From Lutibacter sp. A64 (GTDB lineage Bacteria > Bacteroidota > Bacteroidia > Flavobacteriales > Flavobacteriaceae): a DNA stretch of 64,000 nucleotides. This document shows, piece by piece, positions 48,890 through 57,378 of the stretch; positions within the stretch are counted from its first letter, which is position 1, and every line of letters starts with the position of its first letter. A model generated the notes under the pieces. That model was not told the origin of the DNA and searched no databases. It worked only from the letters and a program-made list of their open reading frames with translations. Made by a program: the position numbers and the translations under genes. The stretch is taken from assembly GCF_022429565.1 (NCBI RefSeq), contig NZ_CP092487.1, positions 2,064,001 through 2,128,000 of the forward strand, written 5' to 3'.

Positions 48890-48921
48890 AAAGCCTAGTT
48901 AATTTTTTAACCAGGCTTTTT
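48888..48921 (+). terminator. Intrinsic terminator of the four-gene cassette
   Basis: A 15-bp stem with one mismatch, AAAAAGCCTAGTTAA (48888-48902) and 48907-48921, with a TTTT loop and a T-rich 3' end. It begins inside the stop codon region of the 56-residue gene and so supports that gene as the end of the transcript. Confidence 0.88.
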
Positions 48922-49063
48922 GATGCTTGAACGTTTTTTGGTATCTTTTGTTGAGTTGTTTAAGCTATAAATTTAGTAAATAATTAGCGACCAAGAAAAT
49001 CCGATAGGATTTGTGTAAGTGTGCTAGAACCAAACAATAAAATATATCAGTTGTTGGCTAATG

Positions 49064-51406
49064 TTATTTTTCTAATGCAAATTTATCATTGAATCTATAC
49101 GCAGGTTCTTTTAATACAGATTTTATATATTCCCTTTTTTTCTTAATTCGTGTCTCAATTTTAGATTTTATTGCCTTGTCAACGGATTTTTTTTCTATCA
49201 TACCTAATTCGATTGCAAAGTCGGCTATTAAAGGTAGTATAGGGTGTGACATAAACTCTTCTCTTTCTATTAATTTTGAGAATTTTTCATCATCGTTTAT
49301 GTTAGGTGTCATTAATGTAGTTGATATCATTAAACTTTTGAAATTATTTTCAAAATTATTGTCAAGTTTGAATATTTCGTCAAAACTTATATTTAACGTA
49401 TTTTTTAATGTTATAGATTTAAAATTTTCATTAAACCAATGGTTAAGTGTACCTAATAGTAGAGGTAATGGCATTTTATAAAAAACACTAGCTTCATCTT
49501 CAGTCATCTTTTTTATATGATGATAAGATTTCATTATATTTTCTAATGATTTTAAAACAAGTTTCTTTCTTTCAATCGGTTTTGTTTGGTATAGTGCTTG
49601 AGACAAATAACCCATTCCACTTGAGTTAATGAACCAATCTCTTAAATCAACATTTGGTGACTGTTCAATTACATCATCTATCATTCCTTCTAACTCTTTT
49701 GAATGTCCTGCATAAAATATTGCAGTGTTTTGCCAAGCTACGTCATTAAACTTTGTTACTAACTTACTATAATGTGTCTCTCGTCTATGATGGTATATTT
49801 CAATTGATGCAAGAAATTCAATAAATGCTTGTTGTTTAAATCCAATAATATTATTGTCAGTTATATAAAGAAGTCCTGATTTTTCGATTATTTCAATTAC
49901 GTCATTTTCAGTTTGACTTTCGTACGCTCTTTCAGTTAAAAATGAATTTACAAATACTTTGAAATCTTTTAAGGAAATCTCAAATACCCTATCATCTAAC
50001 ATTTTTAAAGCTAATGAAGTGAAAATTCTACGTTTTAAATTATAAATTAATAATTCTGTTTTATTATAAACTTCTAGTTTGCCTAGTAGAACATTAGTAA
50101 AGTCAGTATATATATCACTTAAAGTTGCTGGGATTTCAAAATTATTTTCGTCATATAACAATGAAATTAGAGATATCGTTAGTGGTGTAGTTGGTAACTT
50201 TGAGAGAATATCACTTTCTTTTAATATTTGAATAAATTTTTCAGCCCTACTAGTACCTTCAAAGAATTTCTCAATAAAAGATTCAATTTGTTTAATATTG
50301 AAATTGTGAATTTTTATTGATTTTATTGAATCGTTATAACTGATTTCACTTTTACTGTAAGTTATTACGAAATGTGTAGAATTTTTATCACAGTATTTTT
50401 TCAACTTTTCTTTTAATTCAGTTTTTTCAGAGCTTCTTAATAAATCAAAGTCATCAATAAATGGAATTATTTTGTAATTTTTGATAGTTTCTTCATCAAA
50501 AAACTGATTAGAATAATATTTAATAATATCGTGAATAGATTCCTCAAGGTTAAAACTATAATCTCTTAACTCTAAAGCTTTTAATTTTATCGGTATTTGC
50601 TGATTGTTGAAAATCGTTTGAGGATGTGACAATCTACAAGCTAAAGTATTTAATATTTTTGTTTTACCAACTCCTTGCTCTCCAGAAAGTAAAATGTTTG
50701 TGTCAATTTTTTCAAGTTTATCTATACTGAATTTTTTTGTTTTTAGATTTTTTTCTTTTGTTTTTTTGTCTTCCTCAATTTCATCTGTTGTCAGTTTAGG
50801 TTCTATAAAAATATCAAGAAGTTTTTGAAGTTTTTTATCATCGACTTTTTGAATACTTAAATCGCGAATACTAATCTCTTTTTGTAAATCGTTAATAAAA
50901 TTTTTAGAAAATTCTTTTGCAAATGAATCACCTGGAAGCCAAAAATCTGAATAATTTTTATCGATTAATGGAATTAAATTCTCATTCCACCAAAAACTAA
51001 AATTGTTATATAAACTTAATTTAGGGCTTTCAGTAATTTGATATTGAGCTCCGTTAGTGAAATTTTCATTTGTAACAACAACAACTTTGTTAATCTTGAT
51101 TTTATCACCATTAACTCCTTTGTAAGGATATTCGAAAGATTGGAGAATTTGATTTTTTATCATTTCAATTTCATTTGTTCCTCCTGCAATTCTTCCTTTT
51201 TTAACAACAAAAGCAAACCAATCATCACCAGTTATTGGGTGTTCTATTCTTGCTATAATATCTTTTCCTTGTTCTGGAAAACCATATCGATGAGTATGAA
51301 TAACGTCTTTAAAATTACTTTTTATTAAAAAGTCGATTAAAAACTCCCGAAACTTATTTTCATTTTTAAAATCTTTTAGTTTTTCTTTTTTCGTTTGTGT
51401 TGTCAT
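49064..51406 (-). CDS. NACHT-type NTPase with nuclease-like N-terminus (candidate defence protein)
   Basis: A 780-residue protein. The N-terminal 150 residues look like a restriction-endonuclase-type (Mrr/PD-(D/E)xK) domain: FPEQGKDIIARI with Asp49, then WFAFVVKKGRI with Lys69. The residue two before the Lys is Val rather than Asp/Glu, so activity is doubtful. A STAND/NACHT NTPase follows, with Walker A SGEQGVGKTKIL (about 242-249) and Walker B IIPFIDDFDLL (about 313-321). The C-terminal half is helical without clear repeats and is the expected sensor. Bacterial NACHT proteins of this size are known to protect against phage by regulated killing or nucleic-acid attack. It stands alone on the minus strand in the mobile island. 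Confidence 0.72.
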   Translation of the reverse strand: MTTQTKKEKLKDFKNENKFREFLIDFLIKSNFKDVIHTHRYGFPEQGKDIIARIEHPITGDDWFAFVVKKGRIAGGTNEIEMIKNQILQSFEYPYKGVNGDKIKINKVVVVTNENFTNGAQYQITESPKLSLYNNFSFWWNENLIPLIDKNYSDFWLPGDSFAKEFSKNFINDLQKEISIRDLSIQKVDDKKLQKLLDIFIEPKLTTDEIEEDKKTKEKNLKTKKFSIDKLEKIDTNILLSGEQGVGKTKILNTLACRLSHPQTIFNNQQIPIKLKALELRDYSFNLEESIHDIIKYYSNQFFDEETIKNYKIIPFIDDFDLLRSSEKTELKEKLKKYCDKNSTHFVITYSKSEISYNDSIKSIKIHNFNIKQIESFIEKFFEGTSRAEKFIQILKESDILSKLPTTPLTISLISLLYDENNFEIPATLSDIYTDFTNVLLGKLEVYNKTELLIYNLKRRIFTSLALKMLDDRVFEISLKDFKVFVNSFLTERAYESQTENDVIEIIEKSGLLYITDNNIIGFKQQAFIEFLASIEIYHHRRETHYSKLVTKFNDVAWQNTAIFYAGHSKELEGMIDDVIEQSPNVDLRDWFINSSGMGYLSQALYQTKPIERKKLVLKSLENIMKSYHHIKKMTEDEASVFYKMPLPLLLGTLNHWFNENFKSITLKNTLNISFDEIFKLDNNFENNFKSLMISTTLMTPNINDDEKFSKLIEREEFMSHPILPLIADFAIELGMIEKKSVDKAIKSKIETRIKKKREYIKSVLKEPAYRFNDKFALEK

Positions 51407-51607
51407 TAATTGAGTTTATGCGTTAGTCTTTTTTATTATTAGCCAACTAGTTATATCAAAACAAAACATCCGATTTAACACTCCATAGAAGTATTAAACA
51501 GTGAAATTTGTATTAAATAATGATACTAACAGTATTGCAATTTTTATTAGTATTTCAAATCTATAACAAGTAATTGAGTTATTTGGTGATAATTGTCAGA
51601 ATTATTT

Positions 51608-51970
51608 TCAATTAGTATTATTATAAATTGTTCTAACTTTTAAACCTCTTGTTTTTGCTAATTCAATCATATTTTTAGTACCTCTACTTTTTCCATCCCA
51701 AAAGGCAATTAACGTATCTGCATATTCTGCCATTTGTTCGTTGCGTTTTGGTCCTGCAGCTCTTCTATATCTTTTCCAATTTGCAGGGAATCTAGTTATT
51801 TTATATCCTCGCTCTTTTGCGTATTGTTCTCCAAGTTTGTCGGCTCCTTTGTAATAAGCTCCAGACACAATTTCAATGTTGTTTTGATCTTGGAGAATGT
51901 TGTCACATTCGGTGCATAGTTTTTTGTAGTCGTTGAAGGTTCTGGTTCCTGCAATTATTAGTTTCATCAT
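51608..51970 (-). CDS. SLOG-superfamily protein (DUF2493/YspA-like)
   Basis: A 120-residue Rossmann-like protein of the DUF2493 branch of the SLOG superfamily, predicted to bind nucleotides or nucleotide-derived ligands. Key parts are KLIIAGTRTFNDYKKL, VSGAYYKGADKLGEQYA, FPANWKRYRRAAGPKRNEQM and DTLIAFWDGKSRGT. Two ATGs in a row begin the gene; the second (51967) is equally good. It lies 200 bp upstream of the NACHT gene on the same strand. SLOG proteins often accompany mobile elements and some act in defence. A direct link to the NACHT gene is only suggested by location. Confidence 0.82.
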   Translation of the reverse strand: MMKLIIAGTRTFNDYKKLCTECDNILQDQNNIEIVSGAYYKGADKLGEQYAKERGYKITRFPANWKRYRRAAGPKRNEQMAEYADTLIAFWDGKSRGTKNMIELAKTRGLKVRTIYNNTN

Positions 51971-52000
51971 TCTAGTTATTGGTTTTTTGTTGTTGGTTTG

Positions 52001-52026
52001 AATTCCTGCCTACGCAGGAATGACAA
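52001..52026. repeat. Short dispersed palindrome
   Basis: ATTCCTGC (52002-52009), loop CTAC and GCAGGAAT (52014-52021), followed by GAC. The sequence matches a palindromic repeat I know from intergenic regions of many Flavobacteriia. It lies between the SLOG gene and the next gene and may also act as a weak transcription end. Confidence 0.75.
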
Positions 52027-52034
52027 GAAAAAAT

Positions 52035-52439
52035 TCAAGACCTCAACAAGGCAATTTTTAATTTTGAAATCGCTTGCAATTGCAATTCTAGATTTTGCTC
52101 AAAGGCTGTAATTTTTTTAAGCTTTTCAACTTTTAGTTCCCATTGCTGCAGCTCGTAATTTTGTAAGGCTGTATTTATTACCGTTTTTGCATCTGAAATA
52201 CAGATAAACGGAATAACACTACCTTTTAAATAGTAGCCAAAGAATTGACCTGTTTTAAGTGATAAACATAGGTAATACAAAGACTCCCGAGTTTCTTCTG
52301 AAGCGGTTGTGATTACAAAACAGTTTGGGCAAGGTTGCTCCATTGGCCTACCACTATTTAAACCTTTGTTTAAAATAAAAAAGTGTGGTTTGTTGTAGGT
52401 TCTTCCTTCCTGGTGTGTCTTGATTTCATAAGTTGACAT
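52035..52439 (-). CDS. Conserved Bacteroidota protein of unknown function (DUF6943-like)
   Basis: A 134-residue protein. STYEIKTHQEGRTYNKPHF, FILNKGLNSGRPMEQPCPN, LYYLCLSLKTGQFF and GSVIPFICISDAKTVI resemble a Bacteroidota-restricted family that I tentatively equate with DUF6943, often found near mobile DNA. The C-terminus is helical (QQWELKVEKLKKITAFEQNL). The start was set at the ATG before STYEIK; an ATG 33 bp upstream falls in a GC-rich palindrome. No function is known. Confidence 0.7.
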   Translation of the reverse strand: MSTYEIKTHQEGRTYNKPHFFILNKGLNSGRPMEQPCPNCFVITTASEETRESLYYLCLSLKTGQFFGYYLKGSVIPFICISDAKTVINTALQNYELQQWELKVEKLKKITAFEQNLELQLQAISKLKIALLRS

Positions 52440-52472
52440 AGTTCTCCATTTAAAATTATGCGCTTCGCGCAC

Positions 52473-53150
52473 ATAATTTTTTCAGAAAACAAAAGAAAAA
52501 AGATAGCCACAGCTAGGTTGTGTGGATATGACTGTCAAGGTTTTTTGTAAAAAACACTACCTAAATTGATAGTTGAAATCATTACTAAAAATATTGTGAG
52601 GTGGAGGTTTTTTTCAAAACCCAACGGGCTTGACCTTGAAAGGCAGAAAGCGGCTGGAGATGGTAACAACCGATATTTGCTATGTTTTTTATTTTTACTT
52701 TGAACCTAAATACTTGTTTTATGTAAGAGATATTTTGAAGTTGTTTTTTAAAAAACTAACTGCTATTGATTGGAATCAAAAATATGTTTTTAACTACATT
52801 GAATAAATGTTGAAGAATTTAGATAATTTGTAATTATGTTATTTGTAGTATCGTTTTATATAATGTTTTTAAGTTTCTTTTAGCAGGTAATCGCGAAGCA
52901 TTAAAGCGAGCCGCAGCGAGTTGAACGAGGGTGTTGGAGCAAGAGTACGTTGCCATCGGCATAAGTACGTGCTACGACTACGTGGAACACGCAAGGTTGG
53001 CGGAGTTTTTGAAGCGGTTGGAAAAACAAGTGCAATTTATGTAGTGATATTAATTGTTAGTCATATTCATTTTGCCTTGATGCAAAACGAAACAAAAAAT
53101 CAAGACTTCTTAAAATAGCTTTGAATACTACGCTACCTCACTTTGATATT
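52473..53150. other. Gene-free region with a GC-richer block, left of the IS3 element
   Basis: About 680 bp between the unknown gene and the IS3 copy. It contains a block at 52620-52665 (CCAACGGGCTTGACCTTG and onward) and another at 52885-53040 (GCGAGCCGCAGCGAG, GGTTGGCGGAGTTTTTGAAG) that are clearly more GC-rich than the surroundings. The open frames here are short (48 and 65 codons) and look accidental. The blocks may be non-coding remnants of a conjugative element or an undescribed RNA. Confidence 0.55.
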
Positions 53151-53171
53151 CCTACAAAAAAGATTACATTT

Positions 53172-54005
53172 TTAAGCGGCTCGTTTAGTTTTGATATTTT
53201 TTAATATTATTTCCATTTCTAGAGGAGTTAAATAGTCTAAAGACTGATGTATTCTTTTAGTATTATACCAATGAATATAACTATCTATTTGACTATATGC
53301 CTGGATAAAGGTTTTGAATGATCTTCTGTAAATTAATTCGCATTTAATTGTTTTAAAAAATGATTCAGCTACTGCATTATCCCAACAATTACCTTTTCTA
53401 CTCATACTTTGATTTATCTTTTTATTATGCCTAAAAATAGCAGTCATTTTACCTGACGCATATTGAACCCCTCTATCAGAATGAAAAATAAAATCATCTG
53501 AAATGGGTCTGTTTTTTCTAGCTCTTGCCCAGGCTTTATAAACTGTATTTTCTACAGTCATATCATTGCTTAAAGACCATCCAACAATCTTTCTATCAGC
53601 TAAATCTATCATAGTAGTTAAATAAATCCATTTGTCTTTACATCGAATGTAGGTAATATCAGAAACCCAAACCTTACCAAGTTCTTTTATGTTGAAATTC
53701 CTATTCAATATATTAGGACTGATGTTATAATTATGATTAGAATTCGTTGTAACTACATATTTTCTTTTAGATTGGCTTCTAATTCCCATTTGCTGCATAA
53801 GTCTTGAAATATACGATGGATGATAATGATATCCCGCTCTAGCTAAGGTTTTAGTGATTTTATAACTACCATATACTTTACGATTTGTTTTCCATATTTG
53901 ATAAATTTTCGCTTTAAGTATTCTTGTTTTAGAGACTCTGATAATACTACTATTTCTTAGCCATTGATAATAAGAATTTCTACTAATTTTTAAAAGTTTA
54001 CACAT
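53172..54005 (-). CDS. IS3-family transposase OrfB (DDE integrase domain)
   Basis: A 277-residue rve-type integrase domain. Catalytic residues are the Asp in WVSDITYIRCKDKW, the Asp in FHSDRGVQYAS and the Glu in NCWDNAVAESFFKTIKCE. The C-terminus has WYNTKRIHQSLDYLTPLE. It is normally made as an OrfAB fusion: the -1 frame is open from the slippery heptamer through GGEHLLQERQVKYRF and NKHSTNYPVEK into this ORF, so the independent ATG at 54005 may be little used. All three catalytic residues are intact. Confidence 0.95.
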   Translation of the reverse strand: MCKLLKISRNSYYQWLRNSSIIRVSKTRILKAKIYQIWKTNRKVYGSYKITKTLARAGYHYHPSYISRLMQQMGIRSQSKRKYVVTTNSNHNYNISPNILNRNFNIKELGKVWVSDITYIRCKDKWIYLTTMIDLADRKIVGWSLSNDMTVENTVYKAWARARKNRPISDDFIFHSDRGVQYASGKMTAIFRHNKKINQSMSRKGNCWDNAVAESFFKTIKCELIYRRSFKTFIQAYSQIDSYIHWYNTKRIHQSLDYLTPLEMEIILKNIKTKRAA

Positions 54006-54052
54006 CTTCTCAACAGGATAGTTGGTACTGTGTTTATTTATAAACCTGTACT

Positions 54053-54346
54053 TTACCTGTCGTTCTTGGAGAAGATGCTCACCGCCTTTTTTAAGATATC
54101 CCTCTCCATCTCAGCATCTCTAAGACGCCTTTTCAATTCTCGAATCTCTTTTTCTTCTGGTGTTAAGCTCGGAGTTCCTGAACCTGTAAAAGATTCTCGG
54201 TTTGATAAATAGGATCTTTTCCAACTGCGTATACTTGCAGAATGGACACCATATTCTTTCCCCAAATCTTCTGCACTCTGACCTGAGAGCATTAATTCTA
54301 CTAACATAATCTTAAATTCCTTGTCGTACCTTTTTGTTTTACTCAT
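54053..54346 (-). CDS. IS3-family transposase OrfA with frameshift site
   Basis: A 97-residue HTH protein (KRYDKEFKIMLVELMLSG, YGVHSASIRSWKRSYL) followed by a leucine-zipper-like coiled coil (EIRELKRRLRDAEMERDILK). It recognises the element ends. Near its 3' end the heptamer A-AAA-AAG (complement of 54086-54092) sits in the correct phase for -1 ribosomal slippage, giving the OrfAB transposase. Confidence 0.95.
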   Translation of the reverse strand: MSKTKRYDKEFKIMLVELMLSGQSAEDLGKEYGVHSASIRSWKRSYLSNRESFTGSGTPSLTPEEKEIRELKRRLRDAEMERDILKKAVSIFSKNDR

Positions 54347-54940
54347 AATTCAAATATATTAATTTATGAGCCGTTTTAACTGTAACTATAAATGTAGGTA
54401 TTCCACTTTCGACTCCAGGCCGCTTCGCTCTTTGGATTACTCATACGTTTCGATAACTTGTATTTCTACAGCTATTTTAATAGGTCGTTTTTGTGAGTGT
54501 ATTTTAAATACTAAATAATTATTAATCCTATAAATTTAATGGAATACTTTGCTCTTGTGCGCGTTTGCAATATGTAATAAATCCGCTAAATACCTATCGA
54601 TGCAGAATCAAATAAAATTGAAGAATACATTTATAAGATACCCACATTCGTGAGGACAGGCGGTTTATTTTATATGCAAAATGGATGCCTTCAAAAACTG
54701 TGACAACCTGATTAGCCCGAAGTGAGCAGCAGGCGAGCGAAAATAGTGTAATAGCGGTTTACCCCTAATAAAAATGCATTTATACCTTATTGGGTTTTAG
54801 GGGTAAAAGATAGCTATGCGTGAGTGATGCGTGGAATGTGTGAAGTAAAATAAATGAACTAGTGCTAAATGAGGACTGTGGACGAATTAGTGCTATTTAT
54901 GGTATATGCAAGGTTTTAAAACTATATCTATACTTATAGT

Positions 54941-54971
54941 GATGAGATTCTGAAACAAGTTCAGAATGACG
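54941..54971. repeat. Dispersed repeat, exact copy of the MITE-like inner arm
   Basis: 31 bp identical to 32474-32504 (core CTGAAACAAGTTCAGAATG, itself a partial palindrome). It stands alone, without the 15-bp terminal repeats of the complete element. Confidence 0.88.
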
Positions 54972-55193
54972 TACTTTTCTGGATTTACCTTGCAGATATA
55001 TTTTATGTAACAAAATGGTGCGTATTGCGAACACCTTATTACCTGCACGAATGTTTCTATTTTGTTCTATTGTTACTTATGGAAACGGATTTGAAAAGCG
55101 CAAAGGCAAAAAGTAAGTGCTTTTTTCAAGCTCTTACTGTGCGGAATTGGAAGCTGTATTTTTGGTTTGTTGTGAACTTGACTAACTTTTAAA

Positions 55194-55223
55194 GATGAGA
55201 TGCAAAACAAGTTCAGAATGACG
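55194..55223. repeat. Dispersed repeat, degenerate copy
   Basis: A 30-bp variant of the same motif (GATGAGATGCAAAACAAG, then TTCAGAATGACG), with a deletion and substitutions in the centre that remove the palindrome. Confidence 0.8.
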
Positions 55224-55271
55224 TAAAGATTAAAAAAATACTGCTGTAGATGGGGTGTTTATTATTTTATG

Positions 55272-55300
55272 AAAAAGAGCCCCTTTTGAGGACTCTTTTT
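55272..55300 (-). terminator. Intrinsic terminator of the copper-resistance operon
   Basis: AAAAAGAG...CCCC pairs with GAGGACTCTTTTT around a TTTT loop with one mismatch. The minus-strand transcript ends in a U-tract. It is 8 bp past the stop of the last operon gene. Confidence 0.8.
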
Positions 55301-55307
55301 ATAGTTT

Positions 55308-55571
55308 CTAATGATTATGACCCGAATGATCTTCATCATTATGTTTAGCGTGTTTCTCTACCTTTTTTAAATCCATTTTACAAACTGGACAATTTCCTTT
55401 CTCATCGTATGTTTTGCCTTTTTCACAATCCATAGGACATTGGTAAACTTCCATTGCCATTTCTTTTTTGGCTTCTGTTTTTACAGGCTCTTTATCTTTT
55501 TTTGTTTCTGTTTTGCAGCTTGTAGCTACGAATAAAGCTACTACAGTTATACTTAAAATTACTTTTTTCAT
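55308..55571 (-). CDS. Small heavy-metal-binding lipoprotein
   Basis: An 87-residue lipoprotein (lipobox LFVATSC) with a heavy-metal-binding domain YQCPMDCEKGKTYDEKGN followed by CPVCKMDL, and a His-rich tail (KHAKHNDEDHSGHNH). The Cys/Met/His set suits Cu(I) or other soft metals. As the last gene of the operon, 36 bp behind CusB, it may act as a periplasmic or surface metal trap feeding the efflux pump. Confidence 0.88.
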   Translation of the reverse strand: MKKVILSITVVALFVATSCKTETKKDKEPVKTEAKKEMAMEVYQCPMDCEKGKTYDEKGNCPVCKMDLKKVEKHAKHNDEDHSGHNH

Positions 55572-55607
55572 TGTTTTAAAATTTAAAATATTAATAATTG
55601 TTTTAAT

Positions 55608-57374
55608 TTATTCTATTACTTGTTTTACTTCACCACATTTAAGCATTGCATCTCCAAAATAAGGGTTAAGAACTTTTTCTTCTTTGCTTAACCAATATGC
55701 ACCGTTATTGTTATCTGCCATTGGACAAAATTCTACATATACTATTTCGTTGATTCCAAATAGTTGAATTGCCTTGGTTAAATGAGAAGATAAATGCTTA
55801 AAATGGTCTCTTTGAACTTTTATATCATCAGTATTTGAAATAGCGATTGTTGAAGATTTAATTTCTTTTTCTACAGTCATCCAATGCTTATGTGCTTCGC
55901 CTTTTAGTAATTTCATATTTATTTTATGAATGCTTGAAATTAACTTTTTGGCACTGTTTGTAGCTTCTTTTGAATTGTCTTCTACCAATGCATCTTTAAG
56001 AATGATATAGTTCTCATACACTGTTTTTAATTGATTTTGAAATTCTTTTGGAGCTTCTAATCGTTTATTAATTTCATAATGTTCTGTAGCATCTGAAATG
56101 TTATTTTCCATACCAAGATGCCCTTCGTGACCTGTCATTGTAGTTCCGCCAGTTTTATTCATCATACTTTTTTTACCTTGTAGTTGGGCAGCAGCATCTA
56201 TGGTAAACGTACCATTTGATACTATTTCATCACCATTATTTAGACCTTTTAAAACTTGATAATTTGTTCCAATTTGGTTCCCTAAAACAATTTCTTTCAT
56301 TTCAAAAACAGGTTCGTTAGGATTGGTTTTTACATAAACTATAGACCTTTCACCAGTCCAAAGAACTGCCGATGCAGGTATCATTAGTATATCATTTGTA
56401 TTTGATGTGGCATTATTTACTTTACCTTCAACAAACATTCCTGGCTTAAATTCATTGTTTTTATTTTTTAATACAACTCTTAAAGTTACCGTACGGGTTT
56501 TAGTATTTAAAACGGGGTCAATAAAACTTACTTTTCCTTTAAACTCTTTATTAGGGTATGCGTTAGAAGTTATCGTAATTTCTTCACCTATTTTAAATAA
56601 GCCTATCTGGTTTTCATACACATCGAAATTTGCCCAAACTGTACTTAAGTTTGATATTTTCAGCAAAGGTTGTCCTTGTTTTATTGCTGAACCTTGTTCA
56701 ACCAATTTTTCAGATACGGTACCTGAAACTGTTGCATACACAGGGAAAAATTCTTTTGCTTTTCCAGAGGCTTCAATTTGGTTTATTTGATTATCTGATA
56801 GTTTCCAGAATTTTAATTTGTTACGAACGGCATTGTACAATTCTGGTTGAGATTCTTTTAATGAAATTGCAGTTAATAATTCTTGTTGAGCAGCATATAA
56901 TTCAGGTGAATAGATAGTTGCTAATAATTGTCCTTTACGAATTTCTTCACCAGTAAAATTTACATTTAGTTTTTCAATTCTTCCAGAAAAATAACTGACT
57001 TGAATTGAATTAACTTCTTCGTTTACTGCAATTTTACCAGATAATTTAAGCACATTATCTTCAGCTAAATGCTTACCAACTTTTGTTGTTTGAATGTTGG
57101 CTAATGCCATTGCATTTTTTGTTAACTTGAATTGATCTGCAGACAAACCATCAGCACCTGCTTCGGCAGGAATTAAATCCATACCACAGATAGGACAGTC
57201 ACCTGCTTCTGGTTGCATTATTTGTGGATGCATTGAACACGTCCACATTTGATTTGTTTCTGTTGTGCTAGTATGATTATGTTCTGTTTTATTTTTTGAA
57301 GAATCATTGAACAGGAACTTTCCCAGAAGAAGTCCAACAGCTAATATGCCTATATAAATTATATATTTTTTCAT
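55608..57374 (-). CDS. cusB: CusB-type RND efflux adaptor with HMBD and DUF3347 domains
   Basis: A 588-residue periplasmic membrane-fusion protein that joins the RND pump to the outer-membrane channel. An N-terminal membrane anchor (IIYIGILAVGLLLGKFLF) is followed by a heavy-metal-binding domain (MWTCSMHPQIMQPEAGDC with PICGMDLIP). The HlyD-type core has GRIEKLNVNFTGEEIRKGQL and GTVSEKLVEQGSAIKQGQPL. The C-terminal DUF3347-type domain (EAPKEFQNQLKTVYENYIIL to YFGDAMLKCGEVKQ) contains VEFCPMADNNNGAYWLSKEE, another metal-site candidate. The adaptor is longer than E. coli CusB because of that extra domain. It lies 4 bp behind the ATPase. Confidence 0.93.
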   Translation of the reverse strand: MKKYIIYIGILAVGLLLGKFLFNDSSKNKTEHNHTSTTETNQMWTCSMHPQIMQPEAGDCPICGMDLIPAEAGADGLSADQFKLTKNAMALANIQTTKVGKHLAEDNVLKLSGKIAVNEEVNSIQVSYFSGRIEKLNVNFTGEEIRKGQLLATIYSPELYAAQQELLTAISLKESQPELYNAVRNKLKFWKLSDNQINQIEASGKAKEFFPVYATVSGTVSEKLVEQGSAIKQGQPLLKISNLSTVWANFDVYENQIGLFKIGEEITITSNAYPNKEFKGKVSFIDPVLNTKTRTVTLRVVLKNKNNEFKPGMFVEGKVNNATSNTNDILMIPASAVLWTGERSIVYVKTNPNEPVFEMKEIVLGNQIGTNYQVLKGLNNGDEIVSNGTFTIDAAAQLQGKKSMMNKTGGTTMTGHEGHLGMENNISDATEHYEINKRLEAPKEFQNQLKTVYENYIILKDALVEDNSKEATNSAKKLISSIHKINMKLLKGEAHKHWMTVEKEIKSSTIAISNTDDIKVQRDHFKHLSSHLTKAIQLFGINEIVYVEFCPMADNNNGAYWLSKEEKVLNPYFGDAMLKCGEVKQVIE

Positions 57375-57378
57375 TTTT

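Larger units (their letters stand above)
53151..54398 (-). mobile_element. Complete IS3-family insertion sequence
   Basis: A 1248-bp element. Its ends are imperfect inverted repeats of about 31 bp (left CCTACA...GATTACA...GCGGCTC at 53151-53182, right its counterpart ending TGTAGG at 54398). A 4-bp direct repeat TATT flanks it (53147-53150 and 54399-54402). It carries the two overlapping orfs of IS3 elements with an intact slippery site. It was inserted into the GC-richer non-coding region, whose two sides now lie apart. Confidence 0.9.
54399..55271. other. Gene-free region right of the IS3 element
   Basis: About 870 bp without a plausible gene. The first part (CCAGGCCGCTTCGCTC) continues the GC-richer block broken by the IS. 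An 11-bp inverted repeat TTTACCCCTAA / TTAGGGGTAAA (54758-54768 and 54797-54807) could form a hairpin. Two copies of the dispersed flavobacterial repeat lie at 54941-54971 and 55194-55223. Its upstream border reads like remnant DNA from earlier insertions. Confidence 0.6.

Noticed and set aside
52660-52806. Open frame of 48 codons in the GC-richer intergenic region
   Set aside because: It has low-complexity Phe/Tyr-rich sequence, no recognisable motif and no neighbour that would support it, so it is likely accidental.
52921-53118. Open frame of 65 codons with a basic N-terminus
   Set aside because: It overlaps the GC-richer repeat-like block and looks like a translation of non-coding DNA. 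No family resemblance is seen.
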